64,000 nt of DNA from contig CAVWLA010000003.1 of NCBI GenBank assembly GCA_963755825.1, positions 248,001-312,000 of the forward strand, read 5' to 3'. Positions 1 to 9,565 of the stretch are shown one piece after another. The notes beneath the pieces are model-generated. The model was given only the letters and a program-made list of their open reading frames with translations. It made no database searches and was not told the origin of the DNA. Both the position numbers and the translations under genes were made by a program. Position 1 is the stretch's first letter. Each line of letters begins with the position of its first letter. This DNA comes from DATBQN01 sp963755825. Its GTDB lineage: Bacteria; Acidobacteriota; Thermoanaerobaculia; Multivoradales; UBA5704.

Positions 1-2803
1 GAGCCCGCCGGTACGAAGCGCTCGGCGGTGAGATCCGGGCGGCCGATGTAGCCGCGCGCCAATCCGACACCGCCGATGTGGAGCTCTCCCGGCACGCCGA
101 TGGGGACCGGCTCGCCCTCGCCGTCGAGGAGAGAGAGCGCGAGGTTGGCGATCGGCCGGCCGATGGGGATGGTGCTCGAGCCGGCGCGCTCGCCGCGGTG
201 CCAGCTGACGTCGACCGAGGCTTCGGTGGGGCCGTAGAGGTTGAAGAGCGGGGCGCCGAGCCGCTCGCCGGCGCGCGCCGCGAGAGCGCGGGGGAGCGCC
301 TCGCCGCTGGCGATCACCCGGCGGAGCGAACGGCCGGCGGCGGCGACGTCCCTCCCCTCGAGGAAGAGCTGCAGCATCGAGGGGACGAAGTGGAGGGTGG
401 TGATCTCGCTCTCGCGGATGATGCGCGCCAGCCAGGCCGCGTCCTGGTGGGCGCCGGGCGGCGCCATGACCAGGCGGGCGCCGGCGATGAGCGGCCAGAA
501 GAGCTCCCAGACCGAGACGTCGAAGCCGATCGGCGTCTTCTGGAGGACGCGATCGTCGGCGCCGAGGCCGTAGGCCTCCTGCATCCAGAGCAGGCGGTTG
601 ACGATGCCGCGGTGAGGCACCAGGACGCCCTTCGGCCTGCCGGTCGAGCCCGAGGTGTAGATGGCGTAGGCCGGGCTCTGCGGATGAACCCAGGCTGAGC
701 CGCGGCTCGGCCCCTCGCTGATCCATTCTTCGGGCCGGTCGAGGAAGACGGCGCGGATGCCGCCGGCAGCGAGGGCCGGCTCTCCAGCGCTCTGCGACTC
801 TGGGCTCATGGTGACGAGAATCGCGATCCCGGCGTCGGCGAGCATGGTGCGCCGGCGCTCCAGCGGATAGGCCGGGTCGAGCGGCACGTAGGCGGCGCCC
901 GCCTTGAGCGTCGCGACGAGCGCCACCATCAGCTCGAGCGAGCGCTCGGTGGCGATCCCCACCAGGCTCTCGGCGCCCGCGCCGAGGTGCCGCAGATGGG
1001 CGGCCAGCCGGCCGGCTTGGCGGTCGAGCTCGCGGTAGCTGAGGGCGGCCTCGGCGAAGGAGACGGCGACGGCGTCCGGCGTGCGCTCGACCTGGTCCTC
1101 GATCAGCTGGTGCAGGCCGTCGCGCACCGGGTAGTCCGTCGCCGTGTCGTTCCAGGCGAGGACGACCTGGTGGCGCTCGCCGGCGCTCAGCCAGGCGAGC
1201 CGCGAGATCGGCAGGTCGGGCGAGGCCGCAGCCGCGGCGAGGAGCGTCGCGAGCTGGCCCGCCCAGCGCGCCGGCGTCGGCGCATCGAAGAGGTCGGTGC
1301 TGTACTTCCAGGTCCCCAGCCAGCCCTCCTCGACCGCCGCCATGGAGAGCGCGAGGTCGAAGCGCGCGGTGCCGAGATCGATCTCCCGCGGCTCGAGGCG
1401 GAGGCCCGGCAGGTCGACGCGGGTCAGCGGCGCGCTCTGCTCGGCGAAGAGGACCTGGACGATCGGCGTGCGCGACGGATCGCGGACGATCCCGAGCGCC
1501 TCGACCAGCGCCTCGAACGGCAGGTCCTGGTGAGCGTAGGCGGCGAGCGCCGTCTCCCGCGCCCGCGCCAGCAGCTCGCGGTAGCTCGGATCGCCGCGCA
1601 GGTCGAGGCGCAGCACGAGGTTGTTGATGAAGACGCCGATCAGACCCTCGAGCTCGCGCCGCGGCCGGCCGGCGATGGGCGTGCCGAGGAGGAGGTCGGT
1701 GCGTCCCGTCATGCGCCCGAGGAGGGCGGCGAAGCCGGCGAGGAGCGCCATGAACGGCGTCGCGCCGCTCTGCTGTGCGATGGCCAGGAGCGGCGCCAGC
1801 GCCGGCAGCGCCAGGCGGCTCTCGTGGTGCGCGCCGCGGTGGGAGAGCGCCGCCGCGCGCGGCCGGTCGGCCGGCAGATCGAGAATCGGCAGCTCGCCCG
1901 CCAGCCGCTCCCGCCAGAAGCCGAGATGCTCGGCGAGCGCCTCGCCGCAGAGCCAGCCGCGCTGCCACGCGGCGAAGTCGGCGTACTGCAGCGGCAGGCC
2001 GGGGAGCGGATCGGGCCGCCCCTCGCGGCGCGCCGAGTAGAGCGCGGCGAGCTCGTAGAGGAAGACGCGGAGCGACCAGCCGTCGGCCGCGATGTGGTGC
2101 CAGACGAGGGCGAGCTCGCGGCTCGCCGCGCCGGCGGTGACGAGAGCGGCGCGGAGGAACGGCCCGCGCTCGAGCGCAAACGGCAGGCGGGCGATCTCCG
2201 CCGTGCGCCGCCGCGCCTCGGGCCAGCGCCGCGCCTCCGGCAGCGCGGCGAGGTCGATCACCGGCAGGGCCAGGGCGACGGCGGCAGCCGCCTCCTGCAG
2301 CGGCTCGTCACCGCGGCTCTCGAAGGTCGTGCCGAAGGTCGTGCGCAGGGCCTCGTGCCGCGCCACGATGGCTCCGAGCGCCCAGGCGAGCGCCGCCTCG
2401 TCGAGCCGGCCGCTGAGGCGCACCGCGGCGGCGATGTTGTGCACCGGGTTCTCGGGGTCGAGGCGATGGAGGAACCAGAGGCGCCGCTGGGCGAAGGAGA
2501 GCGGAGCCGGCCCCTCGCTCGCCCGGCGGACGATCGGCGGCATGGCCGCCGGCGCCGACGCCGCCGCGGCGAGGCCGTCGAGATGCGCGGCGAGGCCCGC
2601 CACCGTCGGCGTCGAGAACAGGTCGTCGAGCGGCAGCTCGACGCCGAAGACGTCCTGGATCCGCGAGAGGATCTGCATCGCCTTCAGCGAATCGCCGCCG
2701 GCGACGAAGAAATCCCCCTCGAACCCCGGCCGCTCGAGGACCTCGCACCAGATCGCCGCCAGCCGCTCCTCCGTGCGGCTCGCCGCCGGACGGGCCTCGC
2801 TCA
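1..2803 (-). CDS. Nonribosomal peptide synthetase, T-C-A(Ser)..., cut by left window edge
   Basis: About 934 residues are visible and the 3' part lies outside the window. The protein opens directly with a carrier domain (GGDSL, Ser near residue 38), followed by an LCL-type condensation domain (HHIAADGWS near residue 237) and an adenylation domain (YTSGSTGRPKG near residue 717, YGPTEAS). I read the substrate pocket as D-V-W-H-I-S-L-V-D, which matches the remembered serine code of EntF-type enzymes at 8 of 9 positions, so Ser is a fairly firm call. ATG at 2803 was chosen because homology to carrier domains starts right after it; the ribosome site is weak (GGGGAGA, far upstream). A T domain in first place must be charged by an A domain or ligase from another protein. 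It lies 55 nt downstream of the amine oxidase gene on the same strand. The downstream TonB receptors hint at a metallophore, but that is inference. Confidence 0.9.
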
Positions 2804-2858
2804 TGCGCCGCCCGCTGCAGCTCTCCCCGATCGCCATCGACAGACCGCCGCCGCTCCG

Positions 2859-4379
2859 TCAGGCGGCGAGCGGGCTCGCCGGCGGGGGCGCCTCGTGGAC
2901 CTCGAGCGCGGCGCGGACGCCCGACTCGAGAGCCCCTTCCATCGTGCGGCTGAGGAGCGACGTGTGCTCGCCGGCGAAGTGCACCCGCCCCTCCGCCCTG
3001 GCGAGCTCCGGCATCTGCCCGGTGAGCTGCCCCGGGCGCCACCAGGCGAAGCCGCCGCCCGCCCACGGCTCGGCGCTCCAGGAGACCGAGGTGCTGGCCT
3101 GGACATGGCGACGTATGCCGGGATGCACCTTCTCGAGCTGAGAGATCGCGAGCTCGACCCGCGCCGGCGAATCCATGGCGCCGAGGCGCACCGCCTGCGG
3201 GCCGCGCACCAGGCATTCCAGGATGGCGCGCTCGCTCTGCAGGCCGGCGCGGGTCAGCGGGTTCTCGATCACCCGTTCGATCGGCAGGTCCGTCGCGGCC
3301 TTGCCGGGCTCGCCGGCGTCGAGCCAGAAGCGGCGATCGACCTGCAGGTAGACGCGGGTCACCGGCAGGTACTCGACCGCGTCGAGGACCTGCCGCTTGC
3401 GCGCCGGGAGAGCCGGGTCGAAGAGGATCTTGCGCAGGAGGGGACAGGGCGCGGTCACGACCACCCGCTCGGCGTCCAGCCACTCCTCGCCGTCGCCGCG
3501 CTGGAAGGCGACGCGCACCCTGTCCGGCTGGTGGACGACCCTGGTCACCGCCGCGCCGTAGCGGATGCGGTCGCCGAGCGACTTGGCGAACGCCTGCGGG
3601 AGCTGGTCGAGGCCGCCCTTGAGGACCTTCGACGTGCTCTGGTCGTTGAGGTAGAAGAGCGCCACGTCCGAGAGCAGGCGGTTGAGCGCCGAGACCTCCG
3701 ACCAGCCGGTGCCGAACGGCACCACGTCGGCGAGGAATTCGATGGCCTCGGACGAGGCGCCCTGGCGGCGCAGGAAGTCCGCGACCGTCATCTGGTCGTA
3801 ACTCTTCCACGGCTCGAGGCGCCAGCCGGGGGCGGCCGGATCGCCGATCTGGTCGATGATGCCGAAGTACTTCTGGAACATGCCGTTGATGCCGAGCCGG
3901 CGCTCCTCCGCGCTCAGCGTGAAGGGCCACTCGGGCGGCGCGGCGTGCGGGCCGAAGTGGACGGTGAGCCGCTTGCCGCGCAGGTGATAGAGCGCCATCG
4001 GCGGGCCCGGATCGAGCGACGAGGCGGCGAGGTGGAAGGTCTCCAGGTAGCGGAACAGATGGCGGTAGCTGCTGGTGAAGTCGACCGCCCCGGCCTCCGC
4101 GTAGAGACCGTCGGCGAACGGCTCGCGCAGCGTGCGGATGCGCCCGCCGGGCCGGCTCTGCGCCTCGAGCACCGTCACCGCGTGCCCCCGCGCCACCAGC
4201 TCGTAGGCGGCGGCGAGGCCGGCGAGCCCGGCGCCGACGACGAGGACCGACTTCGGCGCCCGCGGCCCGCCCTCGGCCGGCTGGCGTGGCGCGGCCGCCA
4301 GGCCCGGCAGGGCGAGCGCCGGAGCCGCGAGCGCCAGCGACTTGAGGAGGTCGCGGCGGCTGAGCGGGAGAGTCTTCAT
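2859..4379 (-). CDS. Tat-exported flavin monoamine oxidase / L-amino acid oxidase family protein
   Basis: A 506-residue FAD-dependent amine oxidase. The N-terminus has a twin-arginine signal (SRRDLLK at residues 7-13, then a hydrophobic Ala/Leu stretch), so export in folded form is likely. The dinucleotide-binding motif VVGAGLAGLAAAYE followed by E and RPGGR is seen just after the signal, and the C-terminal FAD motif (HFAGEHTS ... MEGALESG) is intact. The family oxidises primary amines or L-amino acids to imines, releasing ammonia and peroxide. ATG at 4379 was chosen over an in-frame start at 4472 because it is preceded by AAGGGG and begins exactly at the Tat signal. It sits 55 nt upstream of a Ser-type NRPS gene and may be cotranscribed with it. 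The substrate cannot be read from sequence; a role in tailoring or in amino acid catabolism is equally possible. Confidence 0.85.
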   Translation of the reverse strand: MKTLPLSRRDLLKSLALAAPALALPGLAAAPRQPAEGGPRAPKSVLVVGAGLAGLAAAYELVARGHAVTVLEAQSRPGGRIRTLREPFADGLYAEAGAVDFTSSYRHLFRYLETFHLAASSLDPGPPMALYHLRGKRLTVHFGPHAAPPEWPFTLSAEERRLGINGMFQKYFGIIDQIGDPAAPGWRLEPWKSYDQMTVADFLRRQGASSEAIEFLADVVPFGTGWSEVSALNRLLSDVALFYLNDQSTSKVLKGGLDQLPQAFAKSLGDRIRYGAAVTRVVHQPDRVRVAFQRGDGEEWLDAERVVVTAPCPLLRKILFDPALPARKRQVLDAVEYLPVTRVYLQVDRRFWLDAGEPGKAATDLPIERVIENPLTRAGLQSERAILECLVRGPQAVRLGAMDSPARVELAISQLEKVHPGIRRHVQASTSVSWSAEPWAGGGFAWWRPGQLTGQMPELARAEGRVHFAGEHTSLLSRTMEGALESGVRAALEVHEAPPPASPLAA

Positions 4380-4618
4380 CGCGTTCCCCTTATCTCGAGG
4401 AGGCAGGCCTGCCGGCGCAGGCGTCGCACGCCACGACGGCCTCCAGCCCAGCAGCGACACACCACCAGTCATTAAGTAAGGGAGTGCTCCAGCTCCTCAT
4501 CGGCGCGCCTGCGCGCGGCACACCTCCACGTGCCCGCGCGAAGCGCCACGCGAGGCGGAGACCCTCCATTGGATCGCCGGTGGCGGCGCGGCGAGCCGGC
4601 GCGGCCGGGTCCTGTCTG

Positions 4619-6754
4619 CTAGGAGACCCCCGGCGCCCGCGGCCGGCCGCCGCGGTCGAGCCGCAGGCCGAGACGGAGGAGGCGGGGCGGGCCGAGGGTG
4701 AGGGCGGGGGTGCGGGCGACCTCGACGCGGCGGTCGAGCAGGTTCTCCCCTGCCAGGAAGAGCGAGAGCCCATGGCCGAAAGCACGCGAGGCGCGGGCGT
4801 CCAGCGTGAAGTAGCCGGCGAGCGGCAGCTGGTTCTGGTCGTCGTCGAACTGCCGGCCGACCCAGCGCGCGGCGAGGCTCAGCTGGCCGCGCTCGACGTC
4901 GCGGCGGAGCTCGGCCGAGAGCTGCTGGCTCGGCACCTGCGGCACGTCGAGCCCTTCGAGGGTGCGGTCGGCGGGGAAGCTCACCACCCGCGCGTCCGAA
5001 GAGAGATAGCCGCCGGCGAGCGACCAGCCGCGGGCGAGGCGCGCCGTCGCCTGCGCCTCGAGCCCGCGGGAGCGCGTGCGGCCGAGGTTCTCGCGCCGCC
5101 GGGTGATGAGGGCGGGGGTGGCGGCGAGCGTCACGTTGGAGATCGCATCGTCGACCTCGAGCCAGAAGAGGGTGGCGCGCGCCGTCACCCGCGCGCCGGG
5201 CGAGGTGAAGAGGCCGCCGATCTCGCCGCCGCCCAGGCGCTCGGCGGCGAGGTCGGGGTTCGCCTGGGTGACGACGTTGCCGACGCGGAAGGTGCGGTAG
5301 AGCTCGTTCAGGCTCGGCGCCCGGAAGGCGCGATAGGCGGCGGCCGAGAACGACAGGCGGTCGCTGGCGCGGAAATCGAGGGAGGCGCGCGGGCTCGCGG
5401 CATGCTCGCGGCGGTCGGCAAGACCCATGGCGCCGGCGGCGGTGGTCAGCCGGGCTTCGAGGTTCCGCCAGGCGTCGAGCCGCTCGCCGAGGCTGGCGCT
5501 CCAGCGCGCGCCCAGCCCGGCGCGGTCCTCGAGGTAGAGGCCGGCGCTCTCCTGCCTCCCCTCGCCGCCCGCCGGCGTCACGGCGCCGCTCGGGCTGATC
5601 GCCAGCTCGCGGCTGGCGCCGTCGACCTGGCGGACGTCGAAGCCGGCGAGGAGCGCGTTGTCGCCCGGCAGCACCCAGGTGCTGGCGAAGCTGCCGCCGC
5701 GGTCGTCGGAGGGCACGTGCTGCAGGCGGTTCAAGGTCTCGGACCCGCGGTCGGCGGCGATCGCCGAGAAGCTCTGCCGGTAGAGCTGGTCGCCGCCGTA
5801 GGCGCGGAGGTCGAGCGAGCCGCGCGCACCGCTCCAGTCGCCGCCGGCGCTCCACTGGCGCAGAGCGGTCGAGTTGGTCTGCAAGGGGGTGCCGTTGTCG
5901 CGCGCCTCGTCGTACGCCGAGCCGCGGACGAAGAGGTCGAGGCCGGCGGGGCCGGCGTGCTCGAGCGCCACCTCGAGCGACGAGCGGTGGGAGGCGAGGG
6001 CGGTGTCGACCGGGCCGCGCACCTCCGGCGCCACCGCCACGTAGCCGTCCGTCCGCGCCCCCTCCGCCGCCACCGTCGCGCCCCAGGCACCGCGGCGGCC
6101 GCCGGCGAAGAGGGTGGCGTCGGCGCTCCCCAGGCCGCCGTAGGACGCCTCGGCGGCGACGGCGGGAGAGTCGGCGCGCTTGCGGACGAGCTCCACGGCG
6201 CCGCCCAGGGCGGCGCTGCCGTAGAGGTCCGAGGCGGCGCCGGAGAGCACCTCGAGGCGGTCGATCGAGGCGCGCGGCACCCTTCCCCAGGCGATCCAGC
6301 CGCCGAAGGGATCGTTCAGCGGCACGCCGTCGGCGAGGACGACGGCGCGGCTCGCCCCGCTCGCCCCCAGCCCGCGCAGCGAGGCGCCCTGCGTGGTCGG
6401 ATTGGCGAACCGGCTGTCGGTGCGGCGGAAGAGGCTGAAGCCGGGGACGGCGCGCAGGGCCTGGTCGAGCGTCGTCGCGGTGCCGGCGGCGAGGTCGGCG
6501 GCGGAGAGCACGGTGACGCCGGCCGGGGTGTCGGCCAGACGGCGCTCGGCGCGCGCCGCCCGCACCGTGATCTCCTCGCCCACCATCACCGCCGGCTCGA
6601 AGACGTCGTCGATGAGCACGGGGTCGGCGGGGGGCGCTGTGGCCGCAGGGGGCGCAGGAGGCGCCGCGGCTGGAGGGGGCGCCGCGGCTGCAACAAACGC
6701 CGCTCCGCTGGCGCCGAGAGCGAGGAACGCCAGCAGGGCGGACCGCGCTCTCAC
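4619..6754 (-). CDS. TonB-dependent outer-membrane receptor (second of a tandem pair)
   Basis: A 711-residue receptor for TonB-driven uptake of an iron complex, cobalamin or similar ligand. It has an N-terminal signal sequence, a Pro/Ala-rich linker, a possible TonB box (EEITVRA), then a plug domain (SAADLAAGTATTLDQALRAV, RGLGASG, LADGVPLNDPFGG, DRLEVLSGAASDLYGSAALGG) and a long beta-barrel ending near LFLAGENLLDRRVE. The start is GTG at 6754, overlapping the stop of the preceding receptor gene by 4 bp (GTGA). In-frame sequence upstream of this GTG is only the other frame of that gene. The overlap implies translational coupling, so the two receptors are probably made together. A short Gly/Arg/Pro tail follows the last strand instead of the usual terminal aromatic residue. 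Confidence 0.88.
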   Translation of the reverse strand: MRARSALLAFLALGASGAAFVAAAAPPPAAAPPAPPAATAPPADPVLIDDVFEPAVMVGEEITVRAARAERRLADTPAGVTVLSAADLAAGTATTLDQALRAVPGFSLFRRTDSRFANPTTQGASLRGLGASGASRAVVLADGVPLNDPFGGWIAWGRVPRASIDRLEVLSGAASDLYGSAALGGAVELVRKRADSPAVAAEASYGGLGSADATLFAGGRRGAWGATVAAEGARTDGYVAVAPEVRGPVDTALASHRSSLEVALEHAGPAGLDLFVRGSAYDEARDNGTPLQTNSTALRQWSAGGDWSGARGSLDLRAYGGDQLYRQSFSAIAADRGSETLNRLQHVPSDDRGGSFASTWVLPGDNALLAGFDVRQVDGASRELAISPSGAVTPAGGEGRQESAGLYLEDRAGLGARWSASLGERLDAWRNLEARLTTAAGAMGLADRREHAASPRASLDFRASDRLSFSAAAYRAFRAPSLNELYRTFRVGNVVTQANPDLAAERLGGGEIGGLFTSPGARVTARATLFWLEVDDAISNVTLAATPALITRRRENLGRTRSRGLEAQATARLARGWSLAGGYLSSDARVVSFPADRTLEGLDVPQVPSQQLSAELRRDVERGQLSLAARWVGRQFDDDQNQLPLAGYFTLDARASRAFGHGLSLFLAGENLLDRRVEVARTPALTLGPPRLLRLGLRLDRGGRPRAPGVS

Positions 6755-9090
6755 CGCGACACCTCGATCGCCAACCGAAAGGCCCGCGGCGGACCGGGCA
6801 CCAGGAAGCGCGGATCGTCGAACCCGGGGCCGAGAACCTCCGCCGGCTCGCCGTAGGCGCCGAAGGTCGCGTACCGCCGCGCCAGGAGGTTGCTGACGCG
6901 GCCGACGAGCGCGACGCCACGGGGGAGCGCCCAGCGGCCCGTCGCGTCCACCACCACGAAGCCGGGCAGCGGCCGGTCGAGGTTGGCCTCGTCGCCGCGC
7001 AGGAACCGCGGCGAGCTCCACGCCGCCGAGAGGCCGGCGCTGCGCCGGAAGTCGCCGATCTGGAAGCCGCCCTTGAGGCTGTGCCGCGGCACGCCGGGCA
7101 GGCGCGCGCCGGCGGCGACGTCGATCGCGCCATCGGTCGAGAACGGGTTGTCGGGGCTGGCGGCGCTGAACGGCGTCTGGAACGTGGCATCGGTCAGGGC
7201 GTAGCTGAGATACCAGCCGACCCACCGCGCCAGCGTCCCGCCGAGGTCGGCCTCGAGGCCCTGGCGGCGGGTGCGGCCGACGTTCTTGAAATAGCCCTGG
7301 CCGAGGAGCGTGCCGCTGTTGACGAAGAGGATGTCGTCGTCGCTGACGGCGCGGTAGACGGCGAAGGACCAGCGCAGGCCGGCACGGCGGCAGCGGCCGC
7401 CGAGCTCGACGGTGCGGGTGACGACCTGGGCGAGCGGCGGATCGGCGACGAAGGCGTTGGGCAGGCGGCAGGTCTTGTCCGGATCGGCGCAGGTGAGCTC
7501 GACCGGATTGGGGGCGCGCGAGGACTCGGCGTAGGTGGCGTAGAGCGAGCGGCCGGCGGCCGGCGAATAGGTCAGGCTGAGCGCCGGATCGAGGCGCTGG
7601 AAGCGGTGGTCGCCGGAGAGGTCGCCGCCCAGCTCGTCGGTCAGGCGAACGCCCGCGGAGTCGAGCCGCGCCGCCACCTGGACGGCGAGCGGCGCGAGGG
7701 GAAAGAAGGTGTCGGCGGCGAAGAGGCCGAGCTTGTCGAAGCGCGAGCCGACGCGCACGAACGAGTCGAGCGCGAAGAGGCCGACGCCGTTCGTTCCGCG
7801 GTCGGCGGTCAGGTTGGCGAGCTCGGAGCGCGAGTCGAAGAGAGCGCTCCCGACGTCCAGGCTGGCGCCGGCCAGCAGCTCGTTGCGATGGCCGGCGAGG
7901 GGTTGCGAGGCGGTCGCCTGGAACGCCCCGCCGTAGGCCGTCTGGTCGAGGTGCGAGCCGTTGCGGACGCCGTCGAGCGGCGGTGCTCCCGGCGCGGTGC
8001 CGAGCGGCACGAAGGTGCCGTGCTGGTCGCGCACCCGCGCTCCGTCCTCGGTGCAGAGGAAGCCGGCGTCGGCGTCGTCCTCGCACGGCGAGTAGGGCGA
8101 GGCGTCGCCGTTGACGCTGTCGGTCAGCAGCCGGCGGCCGTAGGCGTTGCCTTCGAGGAGGACCGCGGGCGAGGCGGCGAAGCGGAAGCGGCCGGCGACG
8201 AGCACCGCCTCGCGGTCCGCCTGGTCCGGAAAGGTGAAGACGGCGGCGCGGTCCACGGCGAGGAGCTGGACGGGCGTCGCGCCGTTGCCGCGCAGCAGGT
8301 TGCGCGCCCCGCTGACCGAGAGGTCGGCGCCGCCGCGGGAGCCGGCCCAGCCGAAGTCGGCGAAGAGCTGGCGGACATCCGACGCCGAGTGGTCGCGCCA
8401 GCCGTCCTCGCCGTCGAGGTCGGTCGCCACGAAGAGGTTGGCCGGGCCCCAGCTGTGCCCGGCGGAGAGCGCCAGCGAGCGGCCGCCGAAGCTGTCGGCG
8501 CCGACCGCCGCCTCGATGCCGGGGGCGGTGAGGCCGGTCTTGGTCACCAGGTCGAGCACGCCGCCCTGGGCGTTCAAGCCGAAGAGCGGGTTCGAGCCCG
8601 GGATGAGCGCCAGGCTGGCGATCGCCGAGAGCGGGACGAGATCCCAGTCGACGGTGTCGCCGAACGGCTCGTTCAACCGCACGCCGTCCTGGAAGACCGC
8701 GAGGCCCTGGGGAGAGCCGAGGACGGGCGACGCGGCGAAGCCGCGGAACTGCAGGTCCTGCTCGAAGGAGTTGCCCTCGGTGTCGTTGGCCGCGACGCTG
8801 CCCAGGCGCCCGCTCAGAAAGTCGACGACGTCGTGCGGCTGGGCGGCCTTGAGATCGGCGCTGCGCACCTCGCGGACGTTGCCGGCGACGTGATCGGAAT
8901 CCGTGCCGGCGCCGTGGAGCGGAGACTGGCCGACGACCTCGATCTCGCCGCTGAACGCGGCCTGGGGAGCCGGCGCCTGAACCGGCACCGGCCTCGACGA
9001 CGGATCGCTCGGAGCCGTCTCCTGAGCCCGCGCCGCGAGACTCCCTGCCAGCACGGCGACAGCCGCCGCCAGACGGCAGAGCTTGCGCAT
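6751..9090 (-). CDS. TonB-dependent outer-membrane receptor (first of a tandem pair)
   Basis: A 779-residue TonB-dependent receptor. It starts with a cleavable signal peptide (MRKLCRLAAAVAVLAGSLAARA), followed by a Pro-rich segment, a candidate TonB box (EIEVVGQ), a plug domain (DVVDFLSGRLGSV, LQFRGFAASPVLG, VFQDGVRLNEPFGD, IPGSNPLFGLNAQGGVLDL) and a barrel of about 600 residues. An extracellular loop carries two paired Cys segments (SPCEDD and FLCTED; LTCADPDKTCRL), which could form disulfides. ATG at 9090 was preferred over an in-frame start at 9135 because the signal peptide begins there. The plug resembles receptors for iron chelates, but the ligand cannot be assigned. The 3' end overlaps the next receptor gene by 4 bp. 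Confidence 0.87.
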   Translation of the reverse strand: MRKLCRLAAAVAVLAGSLAARAQETAPSDPSSRPVPVQAPAPQAAFSGEIEVVGQSPLHGAGTDSDHVAGNVREVRSADLKAAQPHDVVDFLSGRLGSVAANDTEGNSFEQDLQFRGFAASPVLGSPQGLAVFQDGVRLNEPFGDTVDWDLVPLSAIASLALIPGSNPLFGLNAQGGVLDLVTKTGLTAPGIEAAVGADSFGGRSLALSAGHSWGPANLFVATDLDGEDGWRDHSASDVRQLFADFGWAGSRGGADLSVSGARNLLRGNGATPVQLLAVDRAAVFTFPDQADREAVLVAGRFRFAASPAVLLEGNAYGRRLLTDSVNGDASPYSPCEDDADAGFLCTEDGARVRDQHGTFVPLGTAPGAPPLDGVRNGSHLDQTAYGGAFQATASQPLAGHRNELLAGASLDVGSALFDSRSELANLTADRGTNGVGLFALDSFVRVGSRFDKLGLFAADTFFPLAPLAVQVAARLDSAGVRLTDELGGDLSGDHRFQRLDPALSLTYSPAAGRSLYATYAESSRAPNPVELTCADPDKTCRLPNAFVADPPLAQVVTRTVELGGRCRRAGLRWSFAVYRAVSDDDILFVNSGTLLGQGYFKNVGRTRRQGLEADLGGTLARWVGWYLSYALTDATFQTPFSAASPDNPFSTDGAIDVAAGARLPGVPRHSLKGGFQIGDFRRSAGLSAAWSSPRFLRGDEANLDRPLPGFVVVDATGRWALPRGVALVGRVSNLLARRYATFGAYGEPAEVLGPGFDDPRFLVPGPPRAFRLAIEVSR

Positions 9091-9312
9091 CGGTGGATCT
9101 TTACACGTTCCCTGGCCGCACGGCGCCACACCCACTGTCAGGCGGTCTGTCGTACGTCCCTAGGACGCAGCTTCAAGATATCGGATGGTACCGCACGGGC
9201 GGGCCGCGCCTGGTCAGCTCGCGGGATCGGTGCGGTCCCGCTCAGGGGGCCGAAGGAGACATCGACGATGCCGGCGACCGCGCCGGGGCCGTGCTCCGGC
9301 GCTCGCCCGGCT

Positions 9313-9522
9313 TCAGGCCGCCAGGGCCATCTTGCGACAGGATTCGGCGCAGCGATGGCAGACCTCGGCGCAACGCCGCATCACCTCGTCGCTCCCCATC
9401 CTCTCGCACTGCTCGGCGCAGCGGGCGCACACCTCGGCACAGACGCCGCAGGTCAGGACGTGGAGATCGGAACGGCGCAGCATGAAGCCGGCGCTCGTGC
9501 GGCAAATCTCGACGGGCGGACA
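9313..9522 (-). pseudogene. Remnant of a Cys-rich four-helix copper-binding protein (DUF326/Csp-like), N-terminal half missing
   Basis: The reading frame encodes the C-terminal half of a Cys-rich helical bundle: ICRTSAGFM, then CGVCAEVCARCAEQC, then CAEVCHRCAESC. That gives 11 Cys in about 70 residues, with CxxC and CxxxC spacing. Full family members are about 110-130 residues and have an earlier pair of helices that is absent here. Homology begins upstream of the only ATG (9483, giving 56 residues), and no other start precedes the in-frame stop at 9580. The 3' end of the thiamine-diphosphate enzyme gene begins only about 40 bp further upstream. This looks like a truncated relic, though a short 56-residue peptide from 9483 could still be made. 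It is too short and frame-shadowed to be noticed by simple ORF calling. Confidence 0.55.
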
Positions 9523-9565
9523 CCGCCGCCCGACGGACCGTGGCCGCGGCGGTTCCGGCGCTGCG

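Noticed and set aside
987..4475. Plus-strand open frame of about 1160 codons across the left NRPS and the amine oxidase gene
   Set aside because: Composition is that of an antisense shadow, and it spans two well-supported genes and their gap on the other strand.
4380..4618. Possible small gene or RNA between the second TonB receptor and the amine oxidase
   Set aside because: Only arginine-rich shadow frames are seen, with no ribosome site, RNA fold or terminator I could support.
6754..8086. In-frame extension of the second TonB receptor to 1155 residues
   Set aside because: The extra 444 residues are the alternate frame of the first receptor gene. A GTG at 6754 right at a signal peptide gives a normal receptor length.
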